Assembly: GCA_024399835.1 (NCBI GenBank) | Contig: JAKSNK010000011.1 | Location: 1 to 57,517, forward strand | Direction of reading: 5' to 3' | Origin: Paludibacteraceae bacterium | GTDB lineage: Bacteria > Bacteroidota > Bacteroidia > Bacteroidales > Paludibacteraceae | Length of the DNA: 57,517 nucleotides | In this document: positions 8,685 through 15,786 of the stretch, in pieces | Numbering within the stretch: position 1 is the first letter of the stretch | Layout of the letters: every line of letters starts with the position of its first letter | Notes under the pieces: generated by a model | Told to the model about the DNA's origin: nothing | What the model saw: the letters and a program-made list of their open reading frames with translations, nothing else | Database searches by the model: none | Position numbers and translations under genes: made by a program

Positions 8685-10690
8685 AACTCTTTGACTTGCT
8701 TATATACATTTTCGGCGGTAAAACCGAGTTTCTCGTCCAATACTTTGTAGGGTGCCGAATACCCAAAACTGTCCAGCCCCCAAATAGCACCGTTCTCTCC
8801 GACCAGCCCTTGCAGCGTGCAACTCAGTCCGGCGGTCAGTCCGAAACGGCGAATGCCGGCAGGCAGTACCTGCTGCTGATAGTCAATAGATTGGCTTCTG
8901 AATAGTCCTTCAGAAGGTGCGCTGACTATTTGCAACCGGATACCCTCTTTGCGCAATAGTTCCGCGCCTGCCATCAGGGTCGCTACTTCACTTCCGGAAG
9001 CGATTAATACCGCTTGCGGGTTGTCGTCCCGACTGACGATGTATGCCCCGTGTCGAAAGCCGTTGAGGTCTGTTCCCGATACCGAAGGTATATCTTGACG
9101 GCTGAGAATGAGTGCCGACGGCGTGTGGGTGTTCTCGATTGCCGTCCTCCATGCCATAGTGGTCTCTTCGGCATCGGCAGGACGCAGTACCAACATAGAC
9201 GGTTTGCCGCTATGATTGTGCAGTTTCTCCATTAGGCGTATTTGCGCTTCCTGCTCTACCGGTTCATGGGTAGGACCGTCCTCGCCCACGCGGAAGGCAT
9301 CGTGGCTCCAAATGAAGATAACAGGCGTTTCCATCAGAGCAGCCATGCGCACAGCCGGCTTCATATAGTCGCTAAAGACGAAGAATGTGCCGCAAGCAGG
9401 GATAATGCCGCCGTGCAGCGACATGCCTATCATGATGCAAGCCATAGTCAGTTCGCTCACGCCGGCTTGCAAGAACTGTCCCGAGAAATCTCCCTTGCGG
9501 AAAGCGGTTGTCTGCTTGAGGAACCCGTCCGTCTTGTCGGAATTGCTCAAATCGGCAGAACTGACAATCATATTGCCCACATGCTGTGCCAAGTAACCGA
9601 GTACGGTAGCACTTGCAGCACGGGTAGAAACATCGGCTTTTTGAATTATTTCGCTCCAGTCGATACAAGGTGTCTCGCCGGACATATAGGTCTGATAGAG
9701 ACGGGCATCCACGGGGTTGCCGTTTGCCCATTGCTGATAGCGTTGCCGGTACAGGCGACTCATTTCCAACAGTTCATCTTGCCGCTGTAGGTACATTTCT
9801 GCCACTTCGGGGAAGATACAAAACGGGTCGTCAGGATTGCCGCCAAGGTGACTGATGGTTTGACGAATATCCGCACCGGCTTTTGAGAGCGGTTGACCGT
9901 GGGTCGAACATTGGTTCTCAAAACTCGTTCCGTCCTCTTTGAGACAACCTTTACCCATAACGGTATGCCCGATAATCAGCGATGGGCGGTTGGTCTCCTC
10001 TTTGGCAAGCCGAATGGCTTCGCGAATGGCATCGGGGTCGTTGCCGGAAATCTCCTGCACAAACCAGCCCCATGCTTTGTATTTGCTGACTACATCTTCG
10101 CTGGTGACTATGTCGCATGTGGTGGATAATTGGATGGCGTTGCTGTCATAGAACATGATGAGGTTGTCCAATCCCAAGTGTCCTGCCAGTCGTCCTGCTC
10201 CTTGCGAAATCTCCTCTTGTATGCCTCCGTCGGAAATGAAAGCATAAATAGTGGGACGGTGTATATCGCCAAATCGGGCATTAAACCACTTGGCGGCAAT
10301 TGCTGCGCCCACGGCATAGGTATGTCCCTGTCCGAGCGGTCCGCTCGTATTCTCGATACCGCGGGCGATATTGCGCTCCGGGTGACCGGGAACGACGCTT
10401 TGCCATTGCCGCAAGGTCTGTAGTTCGTCTAAAGTGTATTTGCCCGCCAAACACAATTGCCCATACAGCATAGGTGCCATGTGCCCCGGATCTAAAAAGA
10501 AACGGTCTCTGGCAGCCCAATCGGGGTGCTGAGGGTCGTATTCCAAGAATTCAGAGAAAAGAACATTCATGAAATCGGCTCCTCCCATTGCTCCTCCGGG
10601 GTGTCCGCTCTTGGCTTTCTCGACCATAGCTGCGGCTAAAATGCGAATATTGTCCGCTGCACGATTCATCAATTCTGTTTGGTGTTTCAT
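8672..10690 (-). CDS. tkt: Transketolase
   Basis: The thiamine-diphosphate enzyme of the non-oxidative pentose phosphate pathway, 672 aa (typical). It shows the N-terminal KSGHPGGAMGGADFM segment, the cofactor-binding SDGGIQEEISQGAG region (SDG where GDG is usual) ending in the metal-binding DSN, and the pyrimidine-domain RVGEDGPTHEPVEQ. The C-terminal domain has GLDSFGYSAP. The last three residues and the stop codon come from an octamer repeat array. It lies 10 nt after the DUF6048 gene and before leuS, probably in one transcript. Confidence 0.95.
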   Translation of the reverse strand: MKHQTELMNRAADNIRILAAAMVEKAKSGHPGGAMGGADFMNVLFSEFLEYDPQHPDWAARDRFFLDPGHMAPMLYGQLCLAGKYTLDELQTLRQWQSVVPGHPERNIARGIENTSGPLGQGHTYAVGAAIAAKWFNARFGDIHRPTIYAFISDGGIQEEISQGAGRLAGHLGLDNLIMFYDSNAIQLSTTCDIVTSEDVVSKYKAWGWFVQEISGNDPDAIREAIRLAKEETNRPSLIIGHTVMGKGCLKEDGTSFENQCSTHGQPLSKAGADIRQTISHLGGNPDDPFCIFPEVAEMYLQRQDELLEMSRLYRQRYQQWANGNPVDARLYQTYMSGETPCIDWSEIIQKADVSTRAASATVLGYLAQHVGNMIVSSADLSNSDKTDGFLKQTTAFRKGDFSGQFLQAGVSELTMACIMIGMSLHGGIIPACGTFFVFSDYMKPAVRMAALMETPVIFIWSHDAFRVGEDGPTHEPVEQEAQIRLMEKLHNHSGKPSMLVLRPADAEETTMAWRTAIENTHTPSALILSRQDIPSVSGTDLNGFRHGAYIVSRDDNPQAVLIASGSEVATLMAGAELLRKEGIRLQIVSAPSEGLFRSQSIDYQQQVLPAGIRRFGLTAGLSCTLQGLVGENGAIWGLDSFGYSAPYKVLDEKLGFTAENVYKQVKELVNR

Positions 10691-10700
10691 ATTGTGTGTA

Positions 10701-11408
10701 TTAAAATTTCCAACCTATGTAATAACTGATTCCCCATTGCGTAAAATCCCGATAACCGTATCCGGGGACAAAATACGGAAGCGGTTCGCCGTCTGCCACC
10801 TTGCGTGTGAAGAGCAGTTTATACCGCAAGTACCAACCCATTGTCAGTCCGCTATATACATTCACTTGGCATCCTGCTACAATCTCGCCCCAACATTCCG
10901 TGCGTTTTTGGTTGGTAAACTGCATTTCTACTTCTTTCTGCCAATAACTGTCCTCCACATTGACATTGGTCAAATCGTATTGCTGTATGGATGTACCTAC
11001 GCGGAAACCGACGAGTAGGGCGTTTTGACTCTCAATGGCGCGTCTCAGTCCGTTGATATCCAGTCCGACACTCGCCCAACCGCCCGTGCCGTTCCATAAG
11101 GTACCGGTTGCTCCCAGTTCGCCTTGCGTATAACCTAACTCGAGGGTGGGGTAAAAACGGTTTTTGAGGCGTGTATTGACGGCAATCTCATAGGTTTGCA
11201 TCTTGCCCAACGAACGCCCCAAATAGTAGCAGGTATTGAATAAATCCAATTTGAGGTTGACGCCCTGAAAAATGGCTGAGTCGCTGTAAATCTTCATGTT
11301 GTTCACATACAATCCGTCGCGGTGCATCACGCTGTCGGGTTGGTGCGTTTTGGCGTTGGCGGTCAGTCCTGTTGCCAATAGGAATACTATGAAGAGGTAC
11401 TTTCTCAA
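10701..11408 (-). CDS. DUF6048-like outer membrane protein
   Basis: A 235-aa protein with signal peptide MRKYLFIVFLLATGLTANA. The rest alternates short amphipathic strands (LKLDLFNTCYYLGRSLGKMQ, FYPTLELGYTQGE) and ends GISYYIGWKF, with the terminal aromatic residue typical of an outer-membrane beta-barrel. I recall the paired DUF6452-DUF6048 arrangement from Bacteroides genomes, and this gene follows a DUF6452-like lipoprotein gene by 7 nt. The function is unknown. The family name rests on memory of context, not a search. Confidence 0.65.
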   Translation of the reverse strand: MRKYLFIVFLLATGLTANAKTHQPDSVMHRDGLYVNNMKIYSDSAIFQGVNLKLDLFNTCYYLGRSLGKMQTYEIAVNTRLKNRFYPTLELGYTQGELGATGTLWNGTGGWASVGLDINGLRRAIESQNALLVGFRVGTSIQQYDLTNVNVEDSYWQKEVEMQFTNQKRTECWGEIVAGCQVNVYSGLTMGWYLRYKLLFTRKVADGEPLPYFVPGYGYRDFTQWGISYYIGWKF

Positions 11409-11415
11409 AACTTTA

Positions 11416-11901
11416 TCAATTCCGTTCTGTCCGTAAGTAATAGATATTGGTCTCTCCCTGTCGGGTCATTTGGTTGTCTATCACGGCGATAGAGTCTATC
11501 CAATGGCGTGTGTAGGAAAGGTGCAGTACATCGTGGTTATAGACACATCCGCACTCCACACTGACGAAATTGCGTTCGCTGGTATGCCATGTGTAAAGGG
11601 TGTCGGTGCATCCCCTGTAGGTGAGAACAAACCCCGTGCTGTCTATATCGTGCCGCATGGGAAGAACAATCTTGCCGATGTTCTTGCGGTTGTCGTATAG
11701 CAGACTGTCCGAACCGATGCCTTGCACGGTAATGCTGTCCCATGCGGTGCGCAGTTGCGGCTGATTGTTGTTGTCCGGGTATGTCTCGCGCAGTTCGCCT
11801 ACCAAACCTACCGTGAGTGCCTCTCGGCATACGGCATCGGGGCGACAGCTGTATAGCGTTGCAACCAACAGAAGAATACTATAGCAGAGAGCGTGCTTCA
11901 T
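11416..11901 (-). CDS. DUF6452-like lipoprotein
   Basis: A 161-aa protein with a lipoprotein signal (MKHALCYSILLLVATLYSC, lipidated Cys about residue 19), followed by RPDAVCREALTVGLVGEL and mostly beta-strand sequence. Several further cysteines (CTDTLY, CGCVYNHD) could form disulfides in the periplasm. It overlaps the end of the upstream DUF7935-like gene by 23 nt and precedes the DUF6048-like barrel gene by 7 nt. The two envelope proteins are probably partners. Function unknown. Confidence 0.65.
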   Translation of the reverse strand: MKHALCYSILLLVATLYSCRPDAVCREALTVGLVGELRETYPDNNNQPQLRTAWDSITVQGIGSDSLLYDNRKNIGKIVLPMRHDIDSTGFVLTYRGCTDTLYTWHTSERNFVSVECGCVYNHDVLHLSYTRHWIDSIAVIDNQMTRQGETNIYYLRTERN

Positions 11902-12403
11902 CTTTTAGTGCCTGCAAGGCAGTCTCATGGGGAGTCTCTCCGTTCAGGTGGTATGCCTGAATCAGGGTCTTCATATAATCTACACCGGTGCTGCCGGGTT
12001 TGAGTTGAATAGCCATTTGGTTGACAAAAGCAGCCATCTCGTCACGCGCCAACATGATTTTTTGCCACACTTCGTCGCTCACATATACTTGCTGACTCAT
12101 GTTATGGTCAAACTCTATGCGAATACGCTGCAGCAGTTCGCGCTGAATGTCCATTACGGTCTTGTTGATCCAATCGCGGTCGTCCATCAACTCTTTGAGC
12201 ATGGCTTCGGGCTCGGTTCGCTCTAACAGCAAACTCAAGCGTTCGTAAGCGCGCATGCGGATAGGAGAAATGCTTTTTTGGCTCTCGCGTTTTAACTCAA
12301 ACTGCCGTTTGCGTTCTTCGTTTTTGAACATGGCGTGTTGGATGATCCATACACCCAATACCACCACCAGCGCCGGTATTATGTATTTTAGTATCTCTAT
12401 CAT
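11879..12403 (-). CDS. Membrane-anchored helical protein (DUF7935-like)
   Basis: A 174-aa protein with one N-terminal transmembrane helix (about residues 5-24, LKYIIPALVVVLGVWIIQHA), then a charged helix (EERKRQFELKRESQKSISPI) and a helical cytoplasmic domain with RMRAYERLSLLLERTEPEAM. This layout recurs in small Bacteroidetes proteins that I associate with DUF7935. No enzymatic motif is visible. It is downstream of serS, separated by an octamer repeat array, and overlaps the next gene by 23 nt. Confidence 0.55.
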   Translation of the reverse strand: MIEILKYIIPALVVVLGVWIIQHAMFKNEERKRQFELKRESQKSISPIRMRAYERLSLLLERTEPEAMLKELMDDRDWINKTVMDIQRELLQRIRIEFDHNMSQQVYVSDEVWQKIMLARDEMAAFVNQMAIQLKPGSTGVDYMKTLIQAYHLNGETPHETALQALKDEARSLL

Positions 12404-12436
12404 ATCTCTTGTTGGTGATTTGGTTGGTTAATCGCC

Positions 12437-12500
12437 GATTCCCCGATTCCCCGATTCCCCGATTCACCGATTCACCGATTCACCGATTCACCGATTTACC
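12437..12500 (+). repeat. Octamer tandem array at the serS 3' end
   Basis: Eight perfectly phased units: three GATTCCCC, four GATTCACC and one GATTTACC, preceded by decayed units from about 12421. The TTA in the last unit is the minus-strand stop codon of serS. This is the cleanest array of the family in the window. Confidence 0.9.
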
Positions 12501-13887
12501 GAATCATATCATCCCCGAAGTACGGTTGCAATGCCTTAGGAATGCGGATACCCTCCTCACATTGGTTGTTCTCTAATAGAGCAGCCACGATACGTGGCAA
12601 TGCCAAGGCAGAACCGTTGAGAGTGTGAGCAATCTGCACTTTCTTGTCGTCTTTGCCGCGATAACGGCATTTGAGACGGTTGGCTTGGTAGGTGTCGAAA
12701 TTACTGGTCGAACTTACTTCGAGCCAACGGTGTTGTGCCTCGCTGTAAACCTCAAAGTCATAGCATATAGCGGCGGTAAAACTCATATCTCCGCCACATA
12801 AGCGCAATATGCGATAGGGTAATTCCAGTTTCTTCAGCAGTCCTTCTACATGTGCCAGCATCTCTCTGTGCGAAGCGTCACTATGCTCGGGGGTGTCAAT
12901 GCGCACAATCTCAATCTTGCTGAACTCATGCAGGCGGTTCAGTCCGCGTACATCCTTACCGTAACTGCCTGCTTCGCGACGGAAACACTCGGTATAGGCG
13001 CAATTCTTGATAGGCAACTGGTCCTCGTCAATGATAACATCGCGGTAGAGATTGGTCACCGGCACTTCGGCGGTCGGAATCAGGTAAAGGTCATCCACCT
13101 CACAATGGTACATCTGTCCCTCCTTGTCGGGCAGTTGACCTGTTCCGTAACCGGAAGCGGCGTTGACTACCGTCGGCGGCATAATCTCGGTATAACCGGC
13201 TTTGGTGGCTTCGTCCAGGAAGAAATCTATCAACGCGCGTTGCAGGCGTGCACCTTGACCGATATAAACGGGAAAACCTGCTCCGCTGATTTTAACGCCG
13301 AGGTCAAAATCAATCAGGTTGTATTTCTTAGCCAAGTCCCAGTGGGGCAGTTTTGCAAATTCGGGTTGCGGGTTCCATTCGTCTTTCCAGTCTTTGAGTG
13401 CTACGGCAGCACCGTCTTTGTCGAATGCGTGGGCATTATCTACCAGTTTACCGATTCCACGATTCACCGATTCACCGGCTGGAATCTCCCAGCCGCCGAC
13501 TTTTACTGCCAAGTTGTCTTCGGCACTTCTGCCTTCGGGAACGAGCGAGTAGGGTACATTGGGGATAGTGAGTAGCAGCAGGCGTTGTTTTTCTTCGGCA
13601 TCTGCCATTTCCTGCTCGTATTGTTTGATGTTCTCTTTCAGTTCGCCGGTCTTGGCTTTGGCTGCCTCGGCTTCGTCTTTTTGTCCTTTTGCCATCAGCA
13701 TGCCGATGGATTTGCTTATTTGGTTCATCTCAGCGGAGGCAGCATCTTTTTTCTGCTGAGCGGCTTTGCGCTCTTGGTCGAGTGCGATAACTTGGTCGAT
13801 AGCTTCTTCGGCTCCGGCGAAATGTTTCTTGTTGAGACCTGCCACAATAGCGGCTTTGTCTTCGTAAATTTGTTTAAGTGTTAACAT
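12496..13887 (-). CDS. serS: Seryl-tRNA synthetase with an insertion between the arm and catalytic domains
   Basis: A class II synthetase for tRNA-Ser, 463 aa against the ~420-430 expected. The N-terminal coiled-coil arm spans about residues 30-105. The catalytic core has motif 2 FRREAGSYGKDVRGLNRLHEF and motif 3 LNGSALALPRIVAALLENNQ. Between NVPYSLVPEGRSAEDNLAVKV and LPHWDLAKKYNLIDFDLG it carries about 35-40 residues that I do not expect in the family. Part of this (about residues 137-148, GESVNRGIGKL) is encoded by octamer units at 13445-13476. The stop codon is also repeat-derived. The insertion sits on the loop linking arm and core, where it could be tolerated. Confidence 0.95.
   Translation of the reverse strand: MLTLKQIYEDKAAIVAGLNKKHFAGAEEAIDQVIALDQERKAAQQKKDAASAEMNQISKSIGMLMAKGQKDEAEAAKAKTGELKENIKQYEQEMADAEEKQRLLLLTIPNVPYSLVPEGRSAEDNLAVKVGGWEIPAGESVNRGIGKLVDNAHAFDKDGAAVALKDWKDEWNPQPEFAKLPHWDLAKKYNLIDFDLGVKISGAGFPVYIGQGARLQRALIDFFLDEATKAGYTEIMPPTVVNAASGYGTGQLPDKEGQMYHCEVDDLYLIPTAEVPVTNLYRDVIIDEDQLPIKNCAYTECFRREAGSYGKDVRGLNRLHEFSKIEIVRIDTPEHSDASHREMLAHVEGLLKKLELPYRILRLCGGDMSFTAAICYDFEVYSEAQHRWLEVSSTSNFDTYQANRLKCRYRGKDDKKVQIAHTLNGSALALPRIVAALLENNQCEEGIRIPKALQPYFGDDMIR
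13445..13476 (+). repeat. Octamer array inside serS
   Basis: Four units AGTTTACC, GATTCCAC, GATTCACC, GATTCACC lie within the serS coding frame. Being 32 bp, they must be accompanied by further inserted or lost bases to keep the frame. Confidence 0.8.
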
Positions 13888-13902
13888 ATAGTTGTTTTTT
13901 TT

Positions 13903-13934
13903 GGTTAATCGGTGAGTTGGTTAATCGGTGAATC
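13903..13934 (-). repeat. Octamer array at the 3' end of the four-helix-bundle gene
   Basis: On the plus strand GGTTAATC, GGTGAGTT, GGTTAATC, GGTGAATC: the inverted orientation relative to the 12437-12500 array. It encodes the C-terminal NDSPINQLTD tail and the stop codon of the adjacent gene. Confidence 0.8.
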
Positions 13935-14357
13935 GTTTCTCCGCTCGTCGGGGAATTCTACTTCCCCTTGCCGCGGGGCGCTCCCCTCCATCCTTCGTTC
14001 TATGGCTCGAGCGAAACTATTGAGTTTATTGGCAAGTTTGTCCACTTGTTGTTGAATGTCTTTGAATGTTTTTTCGTCAATATAGTTGATGTCTAACGCT
14101 ATATACCATTGGTTATAGGTCTCCATCAGCGAGGCGTAGGCAACTTCTATAAATCGTAATTCTTCTTTGGGCGTTTTTCGGGATACTCCTTCTGTGATAT
14201 TTGAGGATATGGAAACTGCTGCTCTTTGTATTTGACTGCTCAATCCATACATCTCTGAGGCAGGGAAATGTGCTTTAGTAATTTCGTACACGCGCTTTGC
14301 GTACGCGCGCGATAACTGCCACACCTCTAAATTTTCAAAAGAGTATTTATAAGTCAT
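13905..14357 (-). CDS. Four helix bundle protein (23S rRNA intervening-sequence protein family)
   Basis: A 150-aa protein of the S23/IVP family, distantly related to the Avd proteins of diversity-generating retroelements. The hallmark start FENLEVWQLSRAYAKRVYE, AVSISSNITEGVSR in helix 2 and LRFIEVAYASLMETYNQWYIA in helix 3 are all present. The family forms positively charged pentameric bundles, and the free-standing role in Bacteroidetes is unknown. No reverse transcriptase or template/variable repeat is nearby, so nothing supports a retroelement here. The last ten residues come from an octamer array. The preceding stretch SAPRQGEVEFPDERR comes from a GC-rich, palindrome-like segment, so the tail is probably an accretion. 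Confidence 0.85.
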   Translation of the reverse strand: MTYKYSFENLEVWQLSRAYAKRVYEITKAHFPASEMYGLSSQIQRAAVSISSNITEGVSRKTPKEELRFIEVAYASLMETYNQWYIALDINYIDEKTFKDIQQQVDKLANKLNSFARAIERRMEGSAPRQGEVEFPDERRNDSPINQLTD

Positions 14358-14393
14358 TTATGGAATATATAAATATATAATGCATAAATTCTC

Positions 14394-14407
14394 CCCTCTT
14401 GAGAGGG
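14394..14407. repeat. Short CCCTCT/AGAGGG palindromic element
   Basis: Inverted repeat CCCTCT-TG-AGAGGG in the gap between rpmA and the four-helix-bundle gene, followed by TTACCCCC. It resembles the palindrome inserted in the pseudouridine synthase gene at 45292-45311. Confidence 0.4.
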
Positions 14408-14459
14408 TTACCCCCAACAATAGGAGAGAATAAATGTTTGTATTTACAAAGAAAAAACC

Positions 14460-14491
14460 GATTAACCGACTTACCGATTAACCGATTCCCC
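14460..14491 (+). repeat. Octamer array downstream of rpmA
   Basis: Units GATTAACC, GACTTACC, GATTAACC, GATTCCCC, ending 10 nt before the rpmA stop codon. Confidence 0.85.
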
Positions 14492-14500
14492 CTGTAGATA

Positions 14501-14764
14501 TTACGCCTCAGCGATGGGCTGAATGCTTACATAACTTTTGTCGTTGCGCTTGCGTGTGAAGGTTACTATACCATCGCACAAAGCGTACAAAGTGTGGTCA
14601 CTACCCATGCCCATGTTGGCTCCGGGATTATGTACGGTACCACGCTGGCGAACGATGATGTTTCCTGCTTTGGCAAATTGACCACCCCAAATTTTCACGC
14701 CAAGGCGTTTGCTTTCTGATTCACGGCCGTTCTTAGAACTACCGACACCTTTCTTATGTGCCAT
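14501..14764 (-). CDS. rpmA: 50S ribosomal protein L27
   Basis: An 87-aa ribosomal protein whose N-terminal tail reaches the peptidyl-transferase centre. It begins [20 protein letters not shown] and contains [19 protein letters not shown], the classical L27 signature. No N-terminal extension of the Firmicutes type is present. It follows rplU by 19 nt, the usual L21-L27 operon. Confidence 0.97.
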   Translation of the reverse strand: MAHKKGVGSSKNGRESESKRLGVKIWGGQFAKAGNIIVRQRGTVHNPGANMGMGSDHTLYALCDGIVTFTRKRNDKSYVSIQPIAEA

Positions 14765-14783
14765 AATTTAATTCCTTTCTTTT

Positions 14784-15101
14784 TTAAGCGAGAACAATCT
14801 CTTTAACGATAACATTGGTCAAATCCTGACGGTGACCGTTCAATTTTTTGTAACCTTTGCGGCGTTTCTTGTGGAATACTAAGATTTTCTCAGCACGGCA
14901 TTCGTTGTCAAGAATCTCGCAAACTACTTTGGCACCTTTTACATAAGGAGCACCTACTTTTACTTTGCCCTCATTGTCAATCAAGAGCACCTTGTCAAAT
15001 TCCAGAGCGGCACCTTTTTCGCCCTCTGTGCGGTTGATGAACAGCTTCTTGCCGACTTCGGCTTTAAATTGCTGTCCCATCATGTCTACAATTGCATACA
15101 T
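14784..15101 (-). CDS. rplU: 50S ribosomal protein L21
   Basis: 105 aa, binding 23S rRNA. It starts [19 protein letters not shown] and includes the L21 signature [20 protein letters not shown]-like segment near residues 73-92. It is first in the rplU-rpmA operon. The promoter at 15272-15303 leaves a leader of about 165 nt, which contains an octamer array. Confidence 0.97.
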   Translation of the reverse strand: MYAIVDMMGQQFKAEVGKKLFINRTEGEKGAALEFDKVLLIDNEGKVKVGAPYVKGAKVVCEILDNECRAEKILVFHKKRRKGYKKLNGHRQDLTNVIVKEIVLA

Positions 15102-15137
15102 TGTATTAATTGGTTTTTATGTTGGGTCTCGCTTCTC

Positions 15138-15169
15138 GGTTTACCGATTTACCGATTCACCGATTCCCC
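15138..15169 (+). repeat. Octamer array in the rplU leader
   Basis: Units GGTTTACC, GATTTACC, GATTCACC, GATTCCCC, then decaying AACTTC. It lies between the predicted rplU promoter and its start codon, so it is transcribed into the 5' leader. Confidence 0.85.
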
Positions 15170-15271
15170 AACTTCGTTACGGCGGTGAGGCGTTCCTATG
15201 TCTGTGCGCTGCTGTGGTTAAACTCATACGCTGCATGGACTCTTATCGTGCCTATTCCGCAAAAAATCGTG

Positions 15272-15303
15272 CAAAGATACAACAAATATTTGACTTATGC
15301 AAA
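15272..15303 (-). promoter_or_regulatory. Promoter of the rplU-rpmA operon
   Basis: On the minus strand TTTG (15300-15303), 20-nt spacer, TATCTTTG (15272-15279). Confidence 0.65.
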
Positions 15304-15424
15304 TTTTTTTTGACAAAAAAGTATTTTTTATCCTCTTTATGACCTGTTTTGTTTTCTTTTGTTTTCTTTTCTTTTCTTTTTCTTCGCACCGTCCTCTCGG
15401 CTTGCTCAGTATAGAATATTCCCC

Positions 15425-15456
15425 GATTCACCAACTCCCCAACTCCCCAACTCCCC
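15425..15456 (+). repeat. Octamer array, AACTCCCC variant
   Basis: GATTCACC followed by three AACTCCCC units and decayed copies to about 15468. It lies in the 685-bp gene-free gap between rplU and the first secreted-protein gene. That gap also holds the rplU promoter, a polypyrimidine stretch (15346-15383), an 11-bp array and the promoter at 15728. Confidence 0.8.
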
Positions 15457-15487
15457 ACTCCCAACTCGCTTGTTTCCCGATTCTTTT

Positions 15488-15520
15488 ACGGTACATATAC
15501 GGTACATATACGGTACATAA
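15488..15520 (+). repeat. 11-bp tandem array ACGGTACATAT x3
   Basis: Three head-to-tail 11-bp units, the last ending AA instead of AT, about 210 bp upstream of the promoter at 15728-15759. The same unit recurs upstream of the paralogous gene at 32279. Confidence 0.9.
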
Positions 15521-15727
15521 CTGAAATGTTACTGAGGTTTTACTATACACCGACCCTGTACTATATCCTGTGCTGTGCCTGTTTTTCTGTGAATGCTTTT
15601 ACGAAGTGATATGGGTTTCATATTGTTTGATTTTCATTGTAAATGCATAAACTTTTGCTCAAAAAACCGCAAAATGCATAGAAAAATGTAATATTTTTTA
15701 CACAAAATATTTTTTTTTGCATTTTTA

Positions 15728-15759
15728 TTTGGATATTTCAAAAAAATGTTGTAACTTTG
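15728..15759 (+). promoter_or_regulatory. Promoter of the adhesin operon, with palindromic start site
   Basis: TTTG (15728-15731), 20-nt spacer, TAACTTTG (15752-15759). A 14-bp perfect palindrome GCGAAAATTTTCGC (15759-15772) covers the expected transcription start and could be an operator or an RNA hairpin. Confidence 0.7.
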
Positions 15760-15786
15760 CGAAAATTTTCGCGTATGTAGGCGCGA

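Noticed and set aside
12437-12500. Possible CRISPR array
   Set aside because: The repeats are 8 bp, head-to-tail, with no spacers, and there are no cas genes in the window.
13905-14357. Four-helix-bundle protein as part of a diversity-generating retroelement
   Set aside because: The fold is shared with Avd, but no reverse transcriptase, template repeat or A-biased variable repeat occurs nearby, and the sequence fits the stand-alone S23 family.
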